From positions 1 through 21,757 of IMG/VR virus record IMGVR_UViG_3300042458_000706: DNA of 21,757 bases. One strand, written 5' to 3'. This DNA comes from a virus. A program made the translations under genes and the position numbers. This document shows positions 6,690 to 15,044 of the stretch, piece by piece. How positions within the stretch are numbered: position 1 is the stretch's first letter; every line of letters starts with the position of its first letter. The notes beneath the pieces were generated by a model that was given only the letters and a program-made list of their open reading frames with translations, was not told the origin of the DNA and searched no databases.

Positions 6690-6872
6690 ATGGATACTCT
6701 TTATTCTGCTATCGGCTTTGCGATTGCATTTGCAGCGCGCAACTGGGTTTGGTGGTTGCTTTTGTCAACCAGTTTATGGCTTGGTCGAAAATTTTTACCC
6801 CAAAAACTTGGGTCATTGATTTTCGGCCATTACTGGGTTAAGAAGCATTCTTTGCGCAAGCGCGGCGGCTAA
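6690..6872 (+). CDS. Possible opposite-strand small membrane protein (60 aa)
   Basis: This ORF lies mainly in the 168-bp gap of the minus-strand operon and overlaps the end of the neighbouring gene by 60 nt. The product has a hydrophobic first half (MDTLYSAIGFAIAFAARNWV, then WWLLLSTSLWLG) that could span the membrane once or twice, and a basic tail (VKKHSLRKRGG). It has no convincing Shine-Dalgarno sequence, but a promoter-like element ends 6 nt upstream, so transcription would begin near the ATG (leaderless). It could be a moron-type gene or a chance ORF. Confidence 0.3.
   Translation: MDTLYSAIGFAIAFAARNWVWWLLLSTSLWLGRKFLPQKLGSLIFGHYWVKKHSLRKRGG
6709..6816 (-). CDS. Possible coupled mini-ORF (35 aa)
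   Basis: The ATG overlaps the stop of the 550-residue virion gene in an ATGA, the arrangement used throughout this phage. The frame runs 35 codons into the gap (MTQVFGVKIFDQAINWLTKA...). It competes with the opposite-strand ORF for the same DNA, and nothing else supports it. Confidence 0.25.
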   Translation of the reverse strand: MTQVFGVKIFDQAINWLTKATTKPSCALQMQSQSR

Positions 6873-8465
6873 TGCTTTTGCGGCTGGTGTAGCTGCTTTA
6901 CTTGTTTGATCTGCTAACAATGCAGCCGTTGGATTGTTTGCAATAAATCGCGGATAAGCCGTCATCATTGGTGATGTTGTTGCTTTTGCCGCCGTGTAAG
7001 CCAATGGAGCACGAATCAACGAAGACAAAATATCTGCTGTTGCCTCACGCTCGTAAGTGGGTGAACCTGCTTTAAGCGGCTTCATGTTTTCGCCTATTTT
7101 GGCAATGTCATAAAGCGGATTACCTTCAAGCTTGCCCTGACGGAAAGCGGAGGGATTGTTGTTTCGTAGAGCAGCGGCCAATCGAGCAGGGCTTACATTG
7201 CCACCTTCGGCAACCATGCCCTTTTCAAGCGTTTTAAGATTAGCGTATTGCGGACGCACTTCTCGCAGCGCCTTGGCTAATGCCTCGTTACCAGATGCTT
7301 TAAGAGATTGTTCTGCTGAATCGTCAAGCGCACCTAATAGCTTGCCGTACAAAGCCTTGTTTGTACCTGTTGCATCAAATGCTTGATCTGATAATCCAGA
7401 CCGCGTTAACTGATAGGTTTCGCCATCAATCTTGCCGCTATTTTGAGCAAGCATTTTGGCCTGTTTTGCAATTACTGTAAGCGCCGGGTCGCGCTGGGCG
7501 GCTATTTGCTTGCTTTGGGTTTTTAACAACTCGTCTGCAATTTCCCCGACTTTTGGCGAAATAGCAATTTGTTTGCCGGGTAGGTCTTTGATTTCTTGAA
7601 AAGTTTTCCCCAGGCGAGTTGCAGCGTCAGAAAATACTTGCGGAGTCATTTCGTCCGCAGTTTCGCCAATACTTTGTGCGGCTCTACGGTTTACGGCATT
7701 TTGATTGGCTTGTGCAAAATCTTGCATGACGCCAGCGCCGCCAGGAGTGCGTGCTGCAACGTCCTCAATGCGCGCCATTAGCGGGCTACCTGTTACCTCA
7801 GAGATTCTCGGTCGATACCCCATTGCAATTGCAGCTTTTAACGCCGCACGCTGTCCGCTTGATAGCATTTTGCTGGCTACAGGGGAAATAAGATTAGCTA
7901 CTTTTTGACCAACAGCACCACCAATAAGGGTAGAACCAGCGCCAACCACGCCGCGTGATGCGCGTTCTTCTGGAGAACCGTATTTAAGAGCCTCCATACC
8001 ACCAGTCACCGCTGCTGATGGTAAAAGCCCGGCCAACCCTGTTGCCATAATAGAAGGAATAGCCTCCCCTGCACCAGTAGCTATTGGTCGAGCGGCTTTT
8101 AGCCCTGCGTATATTGCATCTTTTTCAGACTCAAGTCGCGCCTGTTTTTCTCGCTCCTGCTTTGCTGCATTTGCAAAACTTTCAGGCGCAAACCTTTCAA
8201 CGCCCGCAAGAGTCAGGTCTTTTAGACCCATTGCCATTTTGTCAAACCCTTGTCCTGCTGCAACCGCTAACGTATCGCCTAAGCCCAGGCCCTCAGCCGC
8301 CGCCTTTGATGCCTCCGCAGAAACATTGTTAGACTGCTTTTTGGGTTGTGCTGGTTTGGTCTGTTCTCGAGCCGCTTTGTACGCTGACGCAACCGTTTCA
8401 AACTCAGGAGAACCCTGTTTGTCTTGGTTGTCAACTATCCATTGCGCGTACTTTTCGGCACTCAT
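6813..8465 (-). CDS. Ejection / internal virion protein (550 aa)
   Basis: The product is 550 residues. The N-terminal motif KYAQWIVDNQDKQGSPEFET followed by VASAYKAAR is seen at the start of many podovirus and siphovirus virion proteins of the DNA-transfer class. Glycine-rich hydrophobic stretches at about 128-157 (ATGLAGLLPSAAVTGG) and 171-188 (GVVGAGSTLIGGAVG) could insert into membranes, and the rest is Ala-rich helix. By position (last of three such genes before the fibre) and composition it corresponds to P22 gp16/gp20-type ejection proteins; sequence homology to those is not claimed. Its start overlaps the previous stop (ATGA) with Shine-Dalgarno GGAG. Confidence 0.7.
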   Translation of the reverse strand: MSAEKYAQWIVDNQDKQGSPEFETVASAYKAAREQTKPAQPKKQSNNVSAEASKAAAEGLGLGDTLAVAAGQGFDKMAMGLKDLTLAGVERFAPESFANAAKQEREKQARLESEKDAIYAGLKAARPIATGAGEAIPSIMATGLAGLLPSAAVTGGMEALKYGSPEERASRGVVGAGSTLIGGAVGQKVANLISPVASKMLSSGQRAALKAAIAMGYRPRISEVTGSPLMARIEDVAARTPGGAGVMQDFAQANQNAVNRRAAQSIGETADEMTPQVFSDAATRLGKTFQEIKDLPGKQIAISPKVGEIADELLKTQSKQIAAQRDPALTVIAKQAKMLAQNSGKIDGETYQLTRSGLSDQAFDATGTNKALYGKLLGALDDSAEQSLKASGNEALAKALREVRPQYANLKTLEKGMVAEGGNVSPARLAAALRNNNPSAFRQGKLEGNPLYDIAKIGENMKPLKAGSPTYEREATADILSSLIRAPLAYTAAKATTSPMMTAYPRFIANNPTAALLADQTSKAATPAAKALAAALAQRMLLNPVMAENQ

Positions 8466-9904
8466 TTTTTACTCCGGTTCAGGATAGCGTCAGCGTCATT
8501 AAAAACGCGATTGCCTTGGGGCATTGGTTTTGCGCTTGCGGGATCGGGTGCGCCAGTCACTGCGGCTGGCTCGTCAAAATTAAACTCCTGACCCACCGTC
8601 CCCATTGTCGGATTGTTTTTCAACCTGTCTGCTACTGCCTTGCCTTTGCTGATAGATGCACGGCCAGCGCGTTCGTTCATATCTGCAAGGTCGCGCAATG
8701 TACTGGCGTTGACCTCCAAATTACCAGACTTGGCACGCTCCAAGAATGCGCGGTCTTTGTCGGTAAAGCCTTGCCCACCACCCAATCCAGATGTTTTGAT
8801 AGCGTCCAGCGTAGAACTGGCAAGCAAGCCCGCAAGAGTTTCAGTGTTTTGAACCTGTTTGCCGTCAATAATACCTGCTGTAGTCAGTGCTTTGTTAAGC
8901 GCTAACCGAGCCTCTGCGCCCGTGCCCGTGATCGGGTTTTTGTCAAGATAGGATTTGATGCTTTGCGCGTTTCTGATACGGTCGCCAGCGGCACGCGCCG
9001 CGTCTATAGTTGCTAAGTCAGATGCTGCTAGTCCTTTGGCAATTTCGCCTGCATAGCCTTTTTCCGTGTTTACGCTAACATTCGATGCGCCAGCTCTTGC
9101 GATTCCAGATTTAACGCCCACCAGCGGAGCATTAGGGATAAAGCCGCCTTTGCCATCGCTAACCAAAAGGTCTTTATATGGGTTGCCTGTCATTTCAAGC
9201 GGCGCAACACCTGACGGCCTGTCGCCAAACTTTGTAACAGGCACTTTTTGCCCGCCTACGTCTTGGAAAGTCACCTCGTCGCGCCCGTAGTTCCTAGACT
9301 CGTAGTATTGTTTGACCATCTCAGGCGGCACACCCGCTGCAATAGCTTGCTGTGGCCCTGGTGCGCTTTGAAGCACGGCCATCATGCGCTGCTGTTGCGC
9401 CTGTGCCTGCGCCTGCTTCGCCTGCTCTTGCGCCATCTGCAATTGACCTTGCGTGCCCATTTGTTGTAGTCCGGGCGTTCTAGCACTTGCCGCGTACTGG
9501 TAAGCAGCGTTAATGTCGCCAGGAACTGCAGCTTTTTGCGCGACTGGCATGGCGTTGCCTTCATCATCGTTTGGCGTAAGGGGTTGAATATCACGCGCTG
9601 GCTCACCGCCTAGCAGTTTGGTGAATTGCCCCATTTCCTCAGACTGACGGCCACGCACAGCCTCTGCAAGTGCTTTCTGGCGTTCATCGGCTTGCCGTAC
9701 ACCTTGCCCACCTTGATAGGCGTTTAGGAGCTGTGCGAGGTTTTGTGTGATGCTAGGGGCTACATAATGGCCGCTTACCATCTGGCTTTGTGGTGCTTGG
9801 TCGCCCTTTTGCCGTAAAAGCTGGGCGTACTGGCGTTGGCGTTCAATGTTTTGCGCCTCGATTTGCTCATCAAATCCGGGCTGGAAGAAGTTAGCTTGTG
9901 CCAT
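8462..9904 (-). CDS. Internal virion / ejection-type protein (480 aa)
   Basis: The product is 480 residues and is helical and Gln-rich. The N-terminal 100 residues (MAQANFFQPGFDEQIEAQNI, QNLAQLLNAYQGG) form a typical virion-protein leader. A low-complexity coil lies at about 154-174 (QLQMAQEQAKQAQAQAQQQR). The C-terminal half is an alpha-helical domain (DRAFLERAKSGNLEV, LRDLADMNERAGRASISKGK). Its place between two other ejection-type proteins suggests it leaves the capsid with the DNA. It has Shine-Dalgarno AAGG and overlaps the next gene by ATGA. Confidence 0.7.
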   Translation of the reverse strand: MAQANFFQPGFDEQIEAQNIERQRQYAQLLRQKGDQAPQSQMVSGHYVAPSITQNLAQLLNAYQGGQGVRQADERQKALAEAVRGRQSEEMGQFTKLLGGEPARDIQPLTPNDDEGNAMPVAQKAAVPGDINAAYQYAASARTPGLQQMGTQGQLQMAQEQAKQAQAQAQQQRMMAVLQSAPGPQQAIAAGVPPEMVKQYYESRNYGRDEVTFQDVGGQKVPVTKFGDRPSGVAPLEMTGNPYKDLLVSDGKGGFIPNAPLVGVKSGIARAGASNVSVNTEKGYAGEIAKGLAASDLATIDAARAAGDRIRNAQSIKSYLDKNPITGTGAEARLALNKALTTAGIIDGKQVQNTETLAGLLASSTLDAIKTSGLGGGQGFTDKDRAFLERAKSGNLEVNASTLRDLADMNERAGRASISKGKAVADRLKNNPTMGTVGQEFNFDEPAAVTGAPDPASAKPMPQGNRVFNDADAILNRSKK

Positions 9905-9912
9905 AAGTTACC

Positions 9913-10794
9913 TTAAAACATCTTGCCAATGCCAGAGCCGAGCATCCCGCCCATTGGCCCACCTAATGCCGAGCCAGCCAAGCCAAACAAGCCGCTTGTA
10001 AAGTTGTTATTACTTGCGTTTGCCGCATTGCGTGCGCCTAGCGCGTTGTTGTAGTTGCTATTTGCCGCGCTGAACTGTGAATTTGCAGCGCTGAGCATGT
10101 CGGCACCTTGCGCTGTGGCTTGCTGTGCGTAGCTGCCAAACGTGGGGTTAGTCACCTGTGAACCAGTACGCAAGGCGTTCAAGGCGTTCAAGTCGCGGGT
10201 GTTGAAATACTGCTGCTCTTGAATACCCTGCTGGCGTGCCTGCTGGCCTGTGCTGATGCCTTGTAAGGCGGCTTGGCTGTACGCATCATTTTCCTGCCTG
10301 CCGATGTCGTCCTGTGCGTTTCTGTAGGCTTCCGAGCCTTGCTGAATACCTTGGTTGGCCAGGCGTGTTTCAGCACTTGCGCGGGAGCGGTCAAGCTGTG
10401 GCTGCATTCTGCGAAGGATTGCGTCTTGTGCCGTTTCGCCGGGGTTAAATGTGGGTTTAACCAGCTTGTCATCACCCCATCCTGCCGCCTGCTGTGCTGC
10501 AACCCGTGCCGTGGCTTGGTCTTGCAGGTTTGCAAGCCCCTGGCTGGTTTTGTTGCTTTGGTCGAGTAGCTTTTGGCCTTCAGCCGTTAAATTAATGCGC
10601 TGCGTCCACGGGTCATAGTCTGTTGCGCCGCGCTGCCACTCCAATGAACCGTAAGGCGTGTACTGATTGGCACGATTCGCAACGGTTGCGTACTTTGCGG
10701 CCTCAAGATTTCCCGCTGCCGTAGCTGTTGCTGCGCCTGCATAGTCAGGTGCTGGCGGTGGCGGTGGTGGTGGTGGACTGCTGCTTTTACCCAT
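9913..10794 (-). CDS. Proline-leader virion protein, ejection-type (293 aa)
   Basis: The product is 293 residues. It starts MGKSSS followed by eight consecutive prolines (residues 7-14) and APDYAGAATATAAGNLEAAK, a leader typical of a phage virion-protein family placed just before ejection proteins. The middle (QPQLDRSRASAETRLANQGI) is coiled and Gln-rich; the C-terminus (FTSGLFGLAGSALGGPMGGM) is Gly-rich and hydrophobic, suggestive of membrane insertion. It is probably a tail-tip or ejection component. The start is supported by GGAG overlapping the GNAT gene's last codons. The polyproline run at the very start should require EF-P for efficient translation. Confidence 0.7.
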   Translation of the reverse strand: MGKSSSPPPPPPPPAPDYAGAATATAAGNLEAAKYATVANRANQYTPYGSLEWQRGATDYDPWTQRINLTAEGQKLLDQSNKTSQGLANLQDQATARVAAQQAAGWGDDKLVKPTFNPGETAQDAILRRMQPQLDRSRASAETRLANQGIQQGSEAYRNAQDDIGRQENDAYSQAALQGISTGQQARQQGIQEQQYFNTRDLNALNALRTGSQVTNPTFGSYAQQATAQGADMLSAANSQFSAANSNYNNALGARNAANASNNNFTSGLFGLAGSALGGPMGGMLGSGIGKMF

Positions 10795-10797
10795 TGT

Positions 10798-11193
10798 TTA
10801 CTCCAAAAATCGACACTGATTGCGTGTCATAGTGAGAATGCAAAAATCCCCTTTTGGGCCTGCGTCTTTGATAAGTGATTCGTCTGTGAAGCCGATGTGT
10901 CGGGTAAAGCGAAGACAAGCCGAGTTTTCGGAGTCAATCACACCCACTATTTTTTTAACCTTAGCCACGTTGAAGGCATAGCCGAACAAAGCGCGTAGCC
11001 AAGCCTTTGACATTCGCTGTCCAGGCTCTAAGCCGACGTGAATCTGTAGCGAATTTCCGGTGTAGTTTTCAAAGAACACACCGCACACAATGCGGCCTTC
11101 TTTTTCAATCCCAAACCCGACACCACCGCCAAAATACTCACCGCCGCCCTGCGCTGCTACCCACTCGCAAACGCCTTTGCCCTGGACAATCAA
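10798..11193 (-). CDS. GNAT-family N-acetyltransferase
   Basis: The open frame extends to 11373, but that upstream part lies inside the gp10-like gene and is a shadow. The native start is most likely the TTG at 11193, which overlaps the previous stop (TTGA), giving 131 residues. The middle shows the GNAT acetyl-CoA region in degenerate form (GLEPGQRMSKAWLRALFGYA, about residues 54-73), and the following KKIVGVIDSENSACLRFTRH-IGF pattern (N90, R95, GF at 101-102) is the usual GNAT C-terminal motif. It would transfer an acetyl group from acetyl-CoA to an unknown amine. It sits among virion genes, as in several other podoviruses, so the target may be a virion or host protein. Confidence 0.8.
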   Translation of the reverse strand: MIVQGKGVCEWVAAQGGGEYFGGGVGFGIEKEGRIVCGVFFENYTGNSLQIHVGLEPGQRMSKAWLRALFGYAFNVAKVKKIVGVIDSENSACLRFTRHIGFTDESLIKDAGPKGDFCILTMTRNQCRFLE

Positions 11194-12719
11194 AGTACGC
11201 CTGCGCCTTTTTCTGCAACGTAGTCCACCGACTGCCAGCGCAGTTGTGCCGAACTGGTTTGCACTTTGAGATACAAAGCCGCGCAATAACCAACGCCGCC
11301 GATGGTGTTCCAGTCTTTGCGAAGTGTTAGCCCACCTGCCCACACCGCGCCGTCCCATGTTGCAGCGTCCCATGTCGCGGCGGTTGACGGGCTGAATGTT
11401 GGACTGCCTACGGGTTCCTGAATATCAAAATCTACGTTCAAGCGAAGCAAAACACCGACGCTTGGAGAGTCGGTTGTGATGATCGGGCGTGCCATCGTGT
11501 AACGCTTTTGGCTCATGCCGCCGTGATACTGAAAAGACGGCAAAGCATTTCCTGTAATTGCTACGCCAGAATCATTTGCACCTATCCATGCCTTTACAAC
11601 CTTACCCGCAGTGCCGTAATAAAGGGTTGACTGCGTTTGAACAAAACATGAAGCATTCCAGCCAATAAAGCGACACCACGACCCGCTCAGTGTGTTCATC
11701 ACATACTGCTGACTACCGCCAAACACCGGGACATTTAAAATCAGCGCGTTCTTTTCAGCAAACCCTTGGAGCTGCCAGCCGTAGGACGATGCATAAGCCC
11801 CAGTTGCATCGCTCATTGCTTGCTGTATCTTGTCGGTTATGCTGACTTTCGTTGATACCCGCGAGGACTGCAAAGCCGCTGACAGGGGTTGCACACCATC
11901 ACGGCAAATCAAAAGCAAATCTGAGCCGTACTTCATAAAGCAATTGCGGGTAACAGGCTCGCCAATGTCATACACACCGACTAAAACGAAGCCAGCCGCT
12001 GTAGAAGGGTCAATGCCGCGATACACAGCCACTTGGCCTTCAGACGTAATAAACACCGCATGGTCATCCATTCCAGACCCGCTGTCTATCGTCCAAGTAC
12101 CCATCGCCATCAAGTAGCCGCCACGATTAAACAATGATGCAAAATCAATTGACTGTGCCGCGCCGCCAATTGAATCAACTGGCAAATACCAGACTTTCAT
12201 CGTGTCATCTTGAGTAAACCAGATGCGCCGTGCGTACACATTAATGTGTGTCAATGTTGTAGTGGTCACGCCCGTAACCGCTGGAACGCTTGCCCCATCT
12301 ACAGAAACCCATGTAGCGCCGTTCCACAAACGTGGGCTATCCGCACCATTCACCGCGTAGAGGAACGAACCGCCAGCGGTGGAGAAATTCACATATCGCC
12401 ATTGCGCGTTAGCTAGGCCAGTCTGCACCGCTGCACCTACGGCACCCGCTGCGGTCACGTTGTAAATGTTCGTGCCAGCAGCAGCAAACATGGTAGTCGC
12501 CCCGGCTGGCGTGTTGTAGTCCATCAGCGTTTCCACCGTGCCAGTAATGCCGGTCACATGATCAACGGAGCCGGGGCGCAGTGATACCTCAGTGGTCAGC
12601 GGGAAAAAGTTATCCAGAATCACCGCATCACGCGGCCCCATTTGCGCAATTGGGTCTTTTGCGTTCCAGCCACCTACCGGGGCGGGCATAGTAACAACCG
12701 AAGCTATGCGTTTTTTCAT
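11190..12719 (-). CDS. P22 gp10-like tail hub / DNA stabilization protein
   Basis: The product is 509 residues, close to the size of P22 gp10-type proteins that plug the portal and carry the tailspikes. The N-terminal APVGGWNAKDPIAQMGPRDA followed by ILDNFFP and SLRPG is the hallmark opening of this family. The rest is beta-rich with repeating W/Y/G segments (RLWNGATWVSVDG, QVAVYRGIDPS, GSWCRFIGWNAS), consistent with a propeller-like tail hub. No Shine-Dalgarno sequence is visible before the ATG at 12719, where the DNA is almost pure A/T; a later ATG (residue 11) has none either. It follows the chimeric protein gene by 11 nt. Confidence 0.8.
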   Translation of the reverse strand: MKKRIASVVTMPAPVGGWNAKDPIAQMGPRDAVILDNFFPLTTEVSLRPGSVDHVTGITGTVETLMDYNTPAGATTMFAAAGTNIYNVTAAGAVGAAVQTGLANAQWRYVNFSTAGGSFLYAVNGADSPRLWNGATWVSVDGASVPAVTGVTTTTLTHINVYARRIWFTQDDTMKVWYLPVDSIGGAAQSIDFASLFNRGGYLMAMGTWTIDSGSGMDDHAVFITSEGQVAVYRGIDPSTAAGFVLVGVYDIGEPVTRNCFMKYGSDLLLICRDGVQPLSAALQSSRVSTKVSITDKIQQAMSDATGAYASSYGWQLQGFAEKNALILNVPVFGGSQQYVMNTLSGSWCRFIGWNASCFVQTQSTLYYGTAGKVVKAWIGANDSGVAITGNALPSFQYHGGMSQKRYTMARPIITTDSPSVGVLLRLNVDFDIQEPVGSPTFSPSTAATWDAATWDGAVWAGGLTLRKDWNTIGGVGYCAALYLKVQTSSAQLRWQSVDYVAEKGAGVL

Positions 12720-12730
12720 TTAAATAAAAT

Positions 12731-13585
12731 TTAAAATAAAGGTTTGCCGTTATTACTAAACACTTTAATAAAATCTGCGCCTGAATTCCTAGCTTCTTGA
12801 TAAGCCTTAAAAACACTTTTTCGAGCGTTCCGCGCGGCAACTTCTAATGGCGAGTTATACAATTCTTGCTCTTTGAGATACTGCGCTACTCTTGTGTCAT
12901 AAGCCAATTGCTGTTCTGGAGTTACTTTTGCAAGCGAATTTAAATAATCGTCGTATTCGCCAATATTTAATCCAGAATCGTGGCTTCCCCGTATTTCTCG
13001 AACATATTGCGACTGCACAGGCCCTTTTGAGTGGTCAGAGAATCTAAATGGCGTGTTGTCAAAAACTCCCGCCCCTGTTACTGGGTTATGAACCTTCACA
13101 TAAGAACTAGGCCCAGCGCGGCTCCCTGAATGCTCAACTGAGCCGCGTAAGCCTCGCGCCTTTAATGAATCTACAAAATCTTCTGCATGTTTTTTAACTG
13201 CGGCAACCTTCTCTGGCTGTGTAAAATAATCGGGGAAAGCAATCACGCCGGCCTGCTTGTTCATGGTTGCTGGTGCCGAGAGATTATCCATCGCACCCAA
13301 AGCACCACGCGCTATTTGCGGGGCAAAGTTAGTCGCCAGCGCAGGGCCAGCCATGCCCAATGTCTCGCCAATGATTCGAGGTGCGCCCATCGGCACATCG
13401 CGGGTCAATCCTTTGTCTGCCATCCATTGCGAGCCGCCTACGGGGTTTTGTGGCATGGGTAAGCCTATCCCCTTGAGTCCCATAGAAAGAAGGTCTACGG
13501 GGCCGCTGACATTGCTGGCAATGGCGTTAGAGGCGCTTTGTGCGGTGTCGCGCAGCAGGGCGGCGAGTTGTTTAGCTTTATCCAT
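12731..13585 (-). CDS. Chimeric virion-region protein: conserved N-terminus, atypical C-terminus
   Basis: The product is 284 residues. Residues 1-110 (MDKAKQLAALLRDTAQSASN ... VGGSQWMADKGL, GAPRIIGETLGMAGPALATN) form an Ala/Gly-rich leader that recurs in podovirus proteins encoded next to gp10-like genes. From about residue 125 the character changes to a soluble alpha/beta domain (VEHSGSRAGPSSYVKVHNP, FRFSDHSKGPVQSQYVREIR) with a charged helical tail. Base composition shifts at the same place: about 38% GC in 12721-13020 against about 61% in 13321-13440. This suggests a swapped C-terminal module. The leader may target the protein into the virion and the C-terminus may be an injected effector, but no catalytic motif is certain. 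Confidence 0.65.
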   Translation of the reverse strand: MDKAKQLAALLRDTAQSASNAIASNVSGPVDLLSMGLKGIGLPMPQNPVGGSQWMADKGLTRDVPMGAPRIIGETLGMAGPALATNFAPQIARGALGAMDNLSAPATMNKQAGVIAFPDYFTQPEKVAAVKKHAEDFVDSLKARGLRGSVEHSGSRAGPSSYVKVHNPVTGAGVFDNTPFRFSDHSKGPVQSQYVREIRGSHDSGLNIGEYDDYLNSLAKVTPEQQLAYDTRVAQYLKEQELYNSPLEVAARNARKSVFKAYQEARNSGADFIKVFSNNGKPLF

Positions 13586-14479
13586 TTAAGCACCCGGCCA
13601 ATTTCCGTCCGGAATATTTTCCGTGCTCAACAACACCGAGCCGCTACCCTGAGCCAGTGACAACGTAGGCGCTGATTTGTTTTGTGCTTGGCACGTTGCC
13701 AGCAGATTTTTATATGCATCGTCGTCGTATGCAAAGCCCTTGGCTTTATTCCAGCGAAGTTTTAAGCCTTCCACCATGAGTGAATCGTCAAACACGGCGC
13801 TATCGGTATCGACCGTGAACTTTTCTTTTGTCGTGCCTGCCAGTGCTGTAACCCAGTTCTTGCTGACGTACTCCATCGACAAGAGCGAAGCAGCGGACGG
13901 CGGCGGGTTAAGTTGTATCGTGTTGCCTGCAATCCTGAACCGCAAGCGAGGGCCAGCGTACACAATGCCGCTTTTGAAGTTCTGCCACTCTTGCGCCGAC
14001 TTTGGGCCATTCAAAGGCCAGCGGTTTGTTCTGTCCCATTCGGTTTGTTCAATCTGCCGTAGCCAGTCTGCCGGCAGCGGGTAGTTGACTTGACCGAAGT
14101 TGATAGCAATGCCTACGCCTGTAGCCTCTGACGGCTGGTTAAGCGTGACCGTGCCTACACCTACAGAAATGATCTGGGAGAACGGCACAGCGCCTACAAA
14201 AGAAGCGCCCCAATTGGTTGTCAATCCCGTGGTGTCGGGGATGCCAGTCACCACCGCACTGCCTTGCGTCACGTTACCCGTGGTCACTAGCGTTGCGGTG
14301 GTCAGTAAATATTCTTTATCCAGCTCTTGCCAGACGAATTGGCGCGACAAGTCACGGCCAAAGCGATTCAGGAGGGCGAAAATCTGCTGGATTTGCGGAT
14401 CAGTCGATGCCGCTACTTGCGTAGGCGCGGCTATGCCGACCTCGTAGCACATCTGTTGCGTCAGTTCCAGCAGATTCAT
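13586..14479 (-). CDS. Head-tail adaptor / connector (P22 gp4-type position)
   Basis: The product is 297 residues. The N-terminal helix MNLLELTQQMCYEVGIAAPT and QQIFALLNRFGRDLSRQFVW are typical of phage adaptor proteins that dock under the portal ring. A central beta insert (VTQGSAVVTGIPDTTGLTTN) and a conserved YPLPADWLRQIEQTEWDR segment follow, then PKSAQEWQNFKSG. This layout is common in podovirus connector proteins downstream of the coat gene. It presumably seals the portal after packaging. The start has AGAGG upstream. Named by general pattern and position. Confidence 0.75.
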   Translation of the reverse strand: MNLLELTQQMCYEVGIAAPTQVAASTDPQIQQIFALLNRFGRDLSRQFVWQELDKEYLLTTATLVTTGNVTQGSAVVTGIPDTTGLTTNWGASFVGAVPFSQIISVGVGTVTLNQPSEATGVGIAINFGQVNYPLPADWLRQIEQTEWDRTNRWPLNGPKSAQEWQNFKSGIVYAGPRLRFRIAGNTIQLNPPPSAASLLSMEYVSKNWVTALAGTTKEKFTVDTDSAVFDDSLMVEGLKLRWNKAKGFAYDDDAYKNLLATCQAQNKSAPTLSLAQGSGSVLLSTENIPDGNWPGA

Positions 14480-14482
14480 GGT

Positions 14483-15025
14483 TTATGCCTCTTCGGTTTC
14501 TTTTGCAGGCCGACCGCGCTTAGGCTGTGCCATTTGCGCGATCTGCTCTTTAAGGGCTTCAATCTCGCCTTGCAAGCGGTCATTTTCAGCGGCTTGGCGC
14601 GTAACCAGTGCAGAGTCTTTCGCGGCTAATAGCCATGCTTTGGCCTTGCTGCGTAGTTCCATGTAACCCATCCCCATGCGCTTGCAGGTTGAATCAGACA
14701 ATTCAGCCAGTTGCTCGACCGAGCGTATCTCAAAGAATTCGCATTCTTTAACCTGAGACTTGTTCACAACAGGCCACATCGATAGCGGCGTGCCGTCGAT
14801 TACATCTTTCATGCCTTTTTCAAAGCGTTCAAACTGGCGGCGGTATTCTTGTTTGTGTTGTTCAGTAGCAGGCGTCTCAATGATTGACGTTGCATCACCT
14901 GGAACCATGATTCGCACAAAAACGCGCTGCTCATAGACCGGGCGGCCTTCTTGTTCGCTCTTAAAAGGTATTTCTAAAGCGTCTTCATAAAATTCAACAA
15001 ACAGATTGGCTGGGGAGTTGTCCAC
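14483..15025 (-). CDS. Conserved phage coiled-coil protein (180 aa), GTG start
   Basis: The start is the GTG at 15025 with a strong Shine-Dalgarno sequence (AAAAGGA) upstream. The product is 180 residues. The N-terminal half (NLFVEFYEDALEIPFKSEQE, RVFVRIMVPGDAT) is beta-rich, then EYRRQFERFEKGMKDVIDGT is a motif seen in proteins downstream of podovirus coat genes. A coiled coil (about 145-165, ENDRLQGEIEALKEQI) and a basic AT-hook-like tail (PKRGRPAK) end it. The AT-hook hints at DNA contact inside the head, though this is inference; the function is unknown. Confidence 0.7.
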   Translation of the reverse strand: MDNSPANLFVEFYEDALEIPFKSEQEGRPVYEQRVFVRIMVPGDATSIIETPATEQHKQEYRRQFERFEKGMKDVIDGTPLSMWPVVNKSQVKECEFFEIRSVEQLAELSDSTCKRMGMGYMELRSKAKAWLLAAKDSALVTRQAAENDRLQGEIEALKEQIAQMAQPKRGRPAKETEEA

Positions 15026-15044
15026 AGTAGTTCCTTTTAAAGTT

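Noticed and set aside
6763-6768. TTGACA on the minus strand as a -35 box for the tail fibre gene
   Set aside because: No acceptable -10 hexamer lies 15-19 nt downstream.
8348-8905. 185-residue plus-strand ORF
   Set aside because: It is fully antisense to two well-supported virion genes, with high Cys and no Shine-Dalgarno; a shadow.
11194-11373. N-terminal extension of the GNAT gene
   Set aside because: It is Arg-rich shadow sequence of the gp10-like gene's 3' end; the GNAT-like part starts after it.
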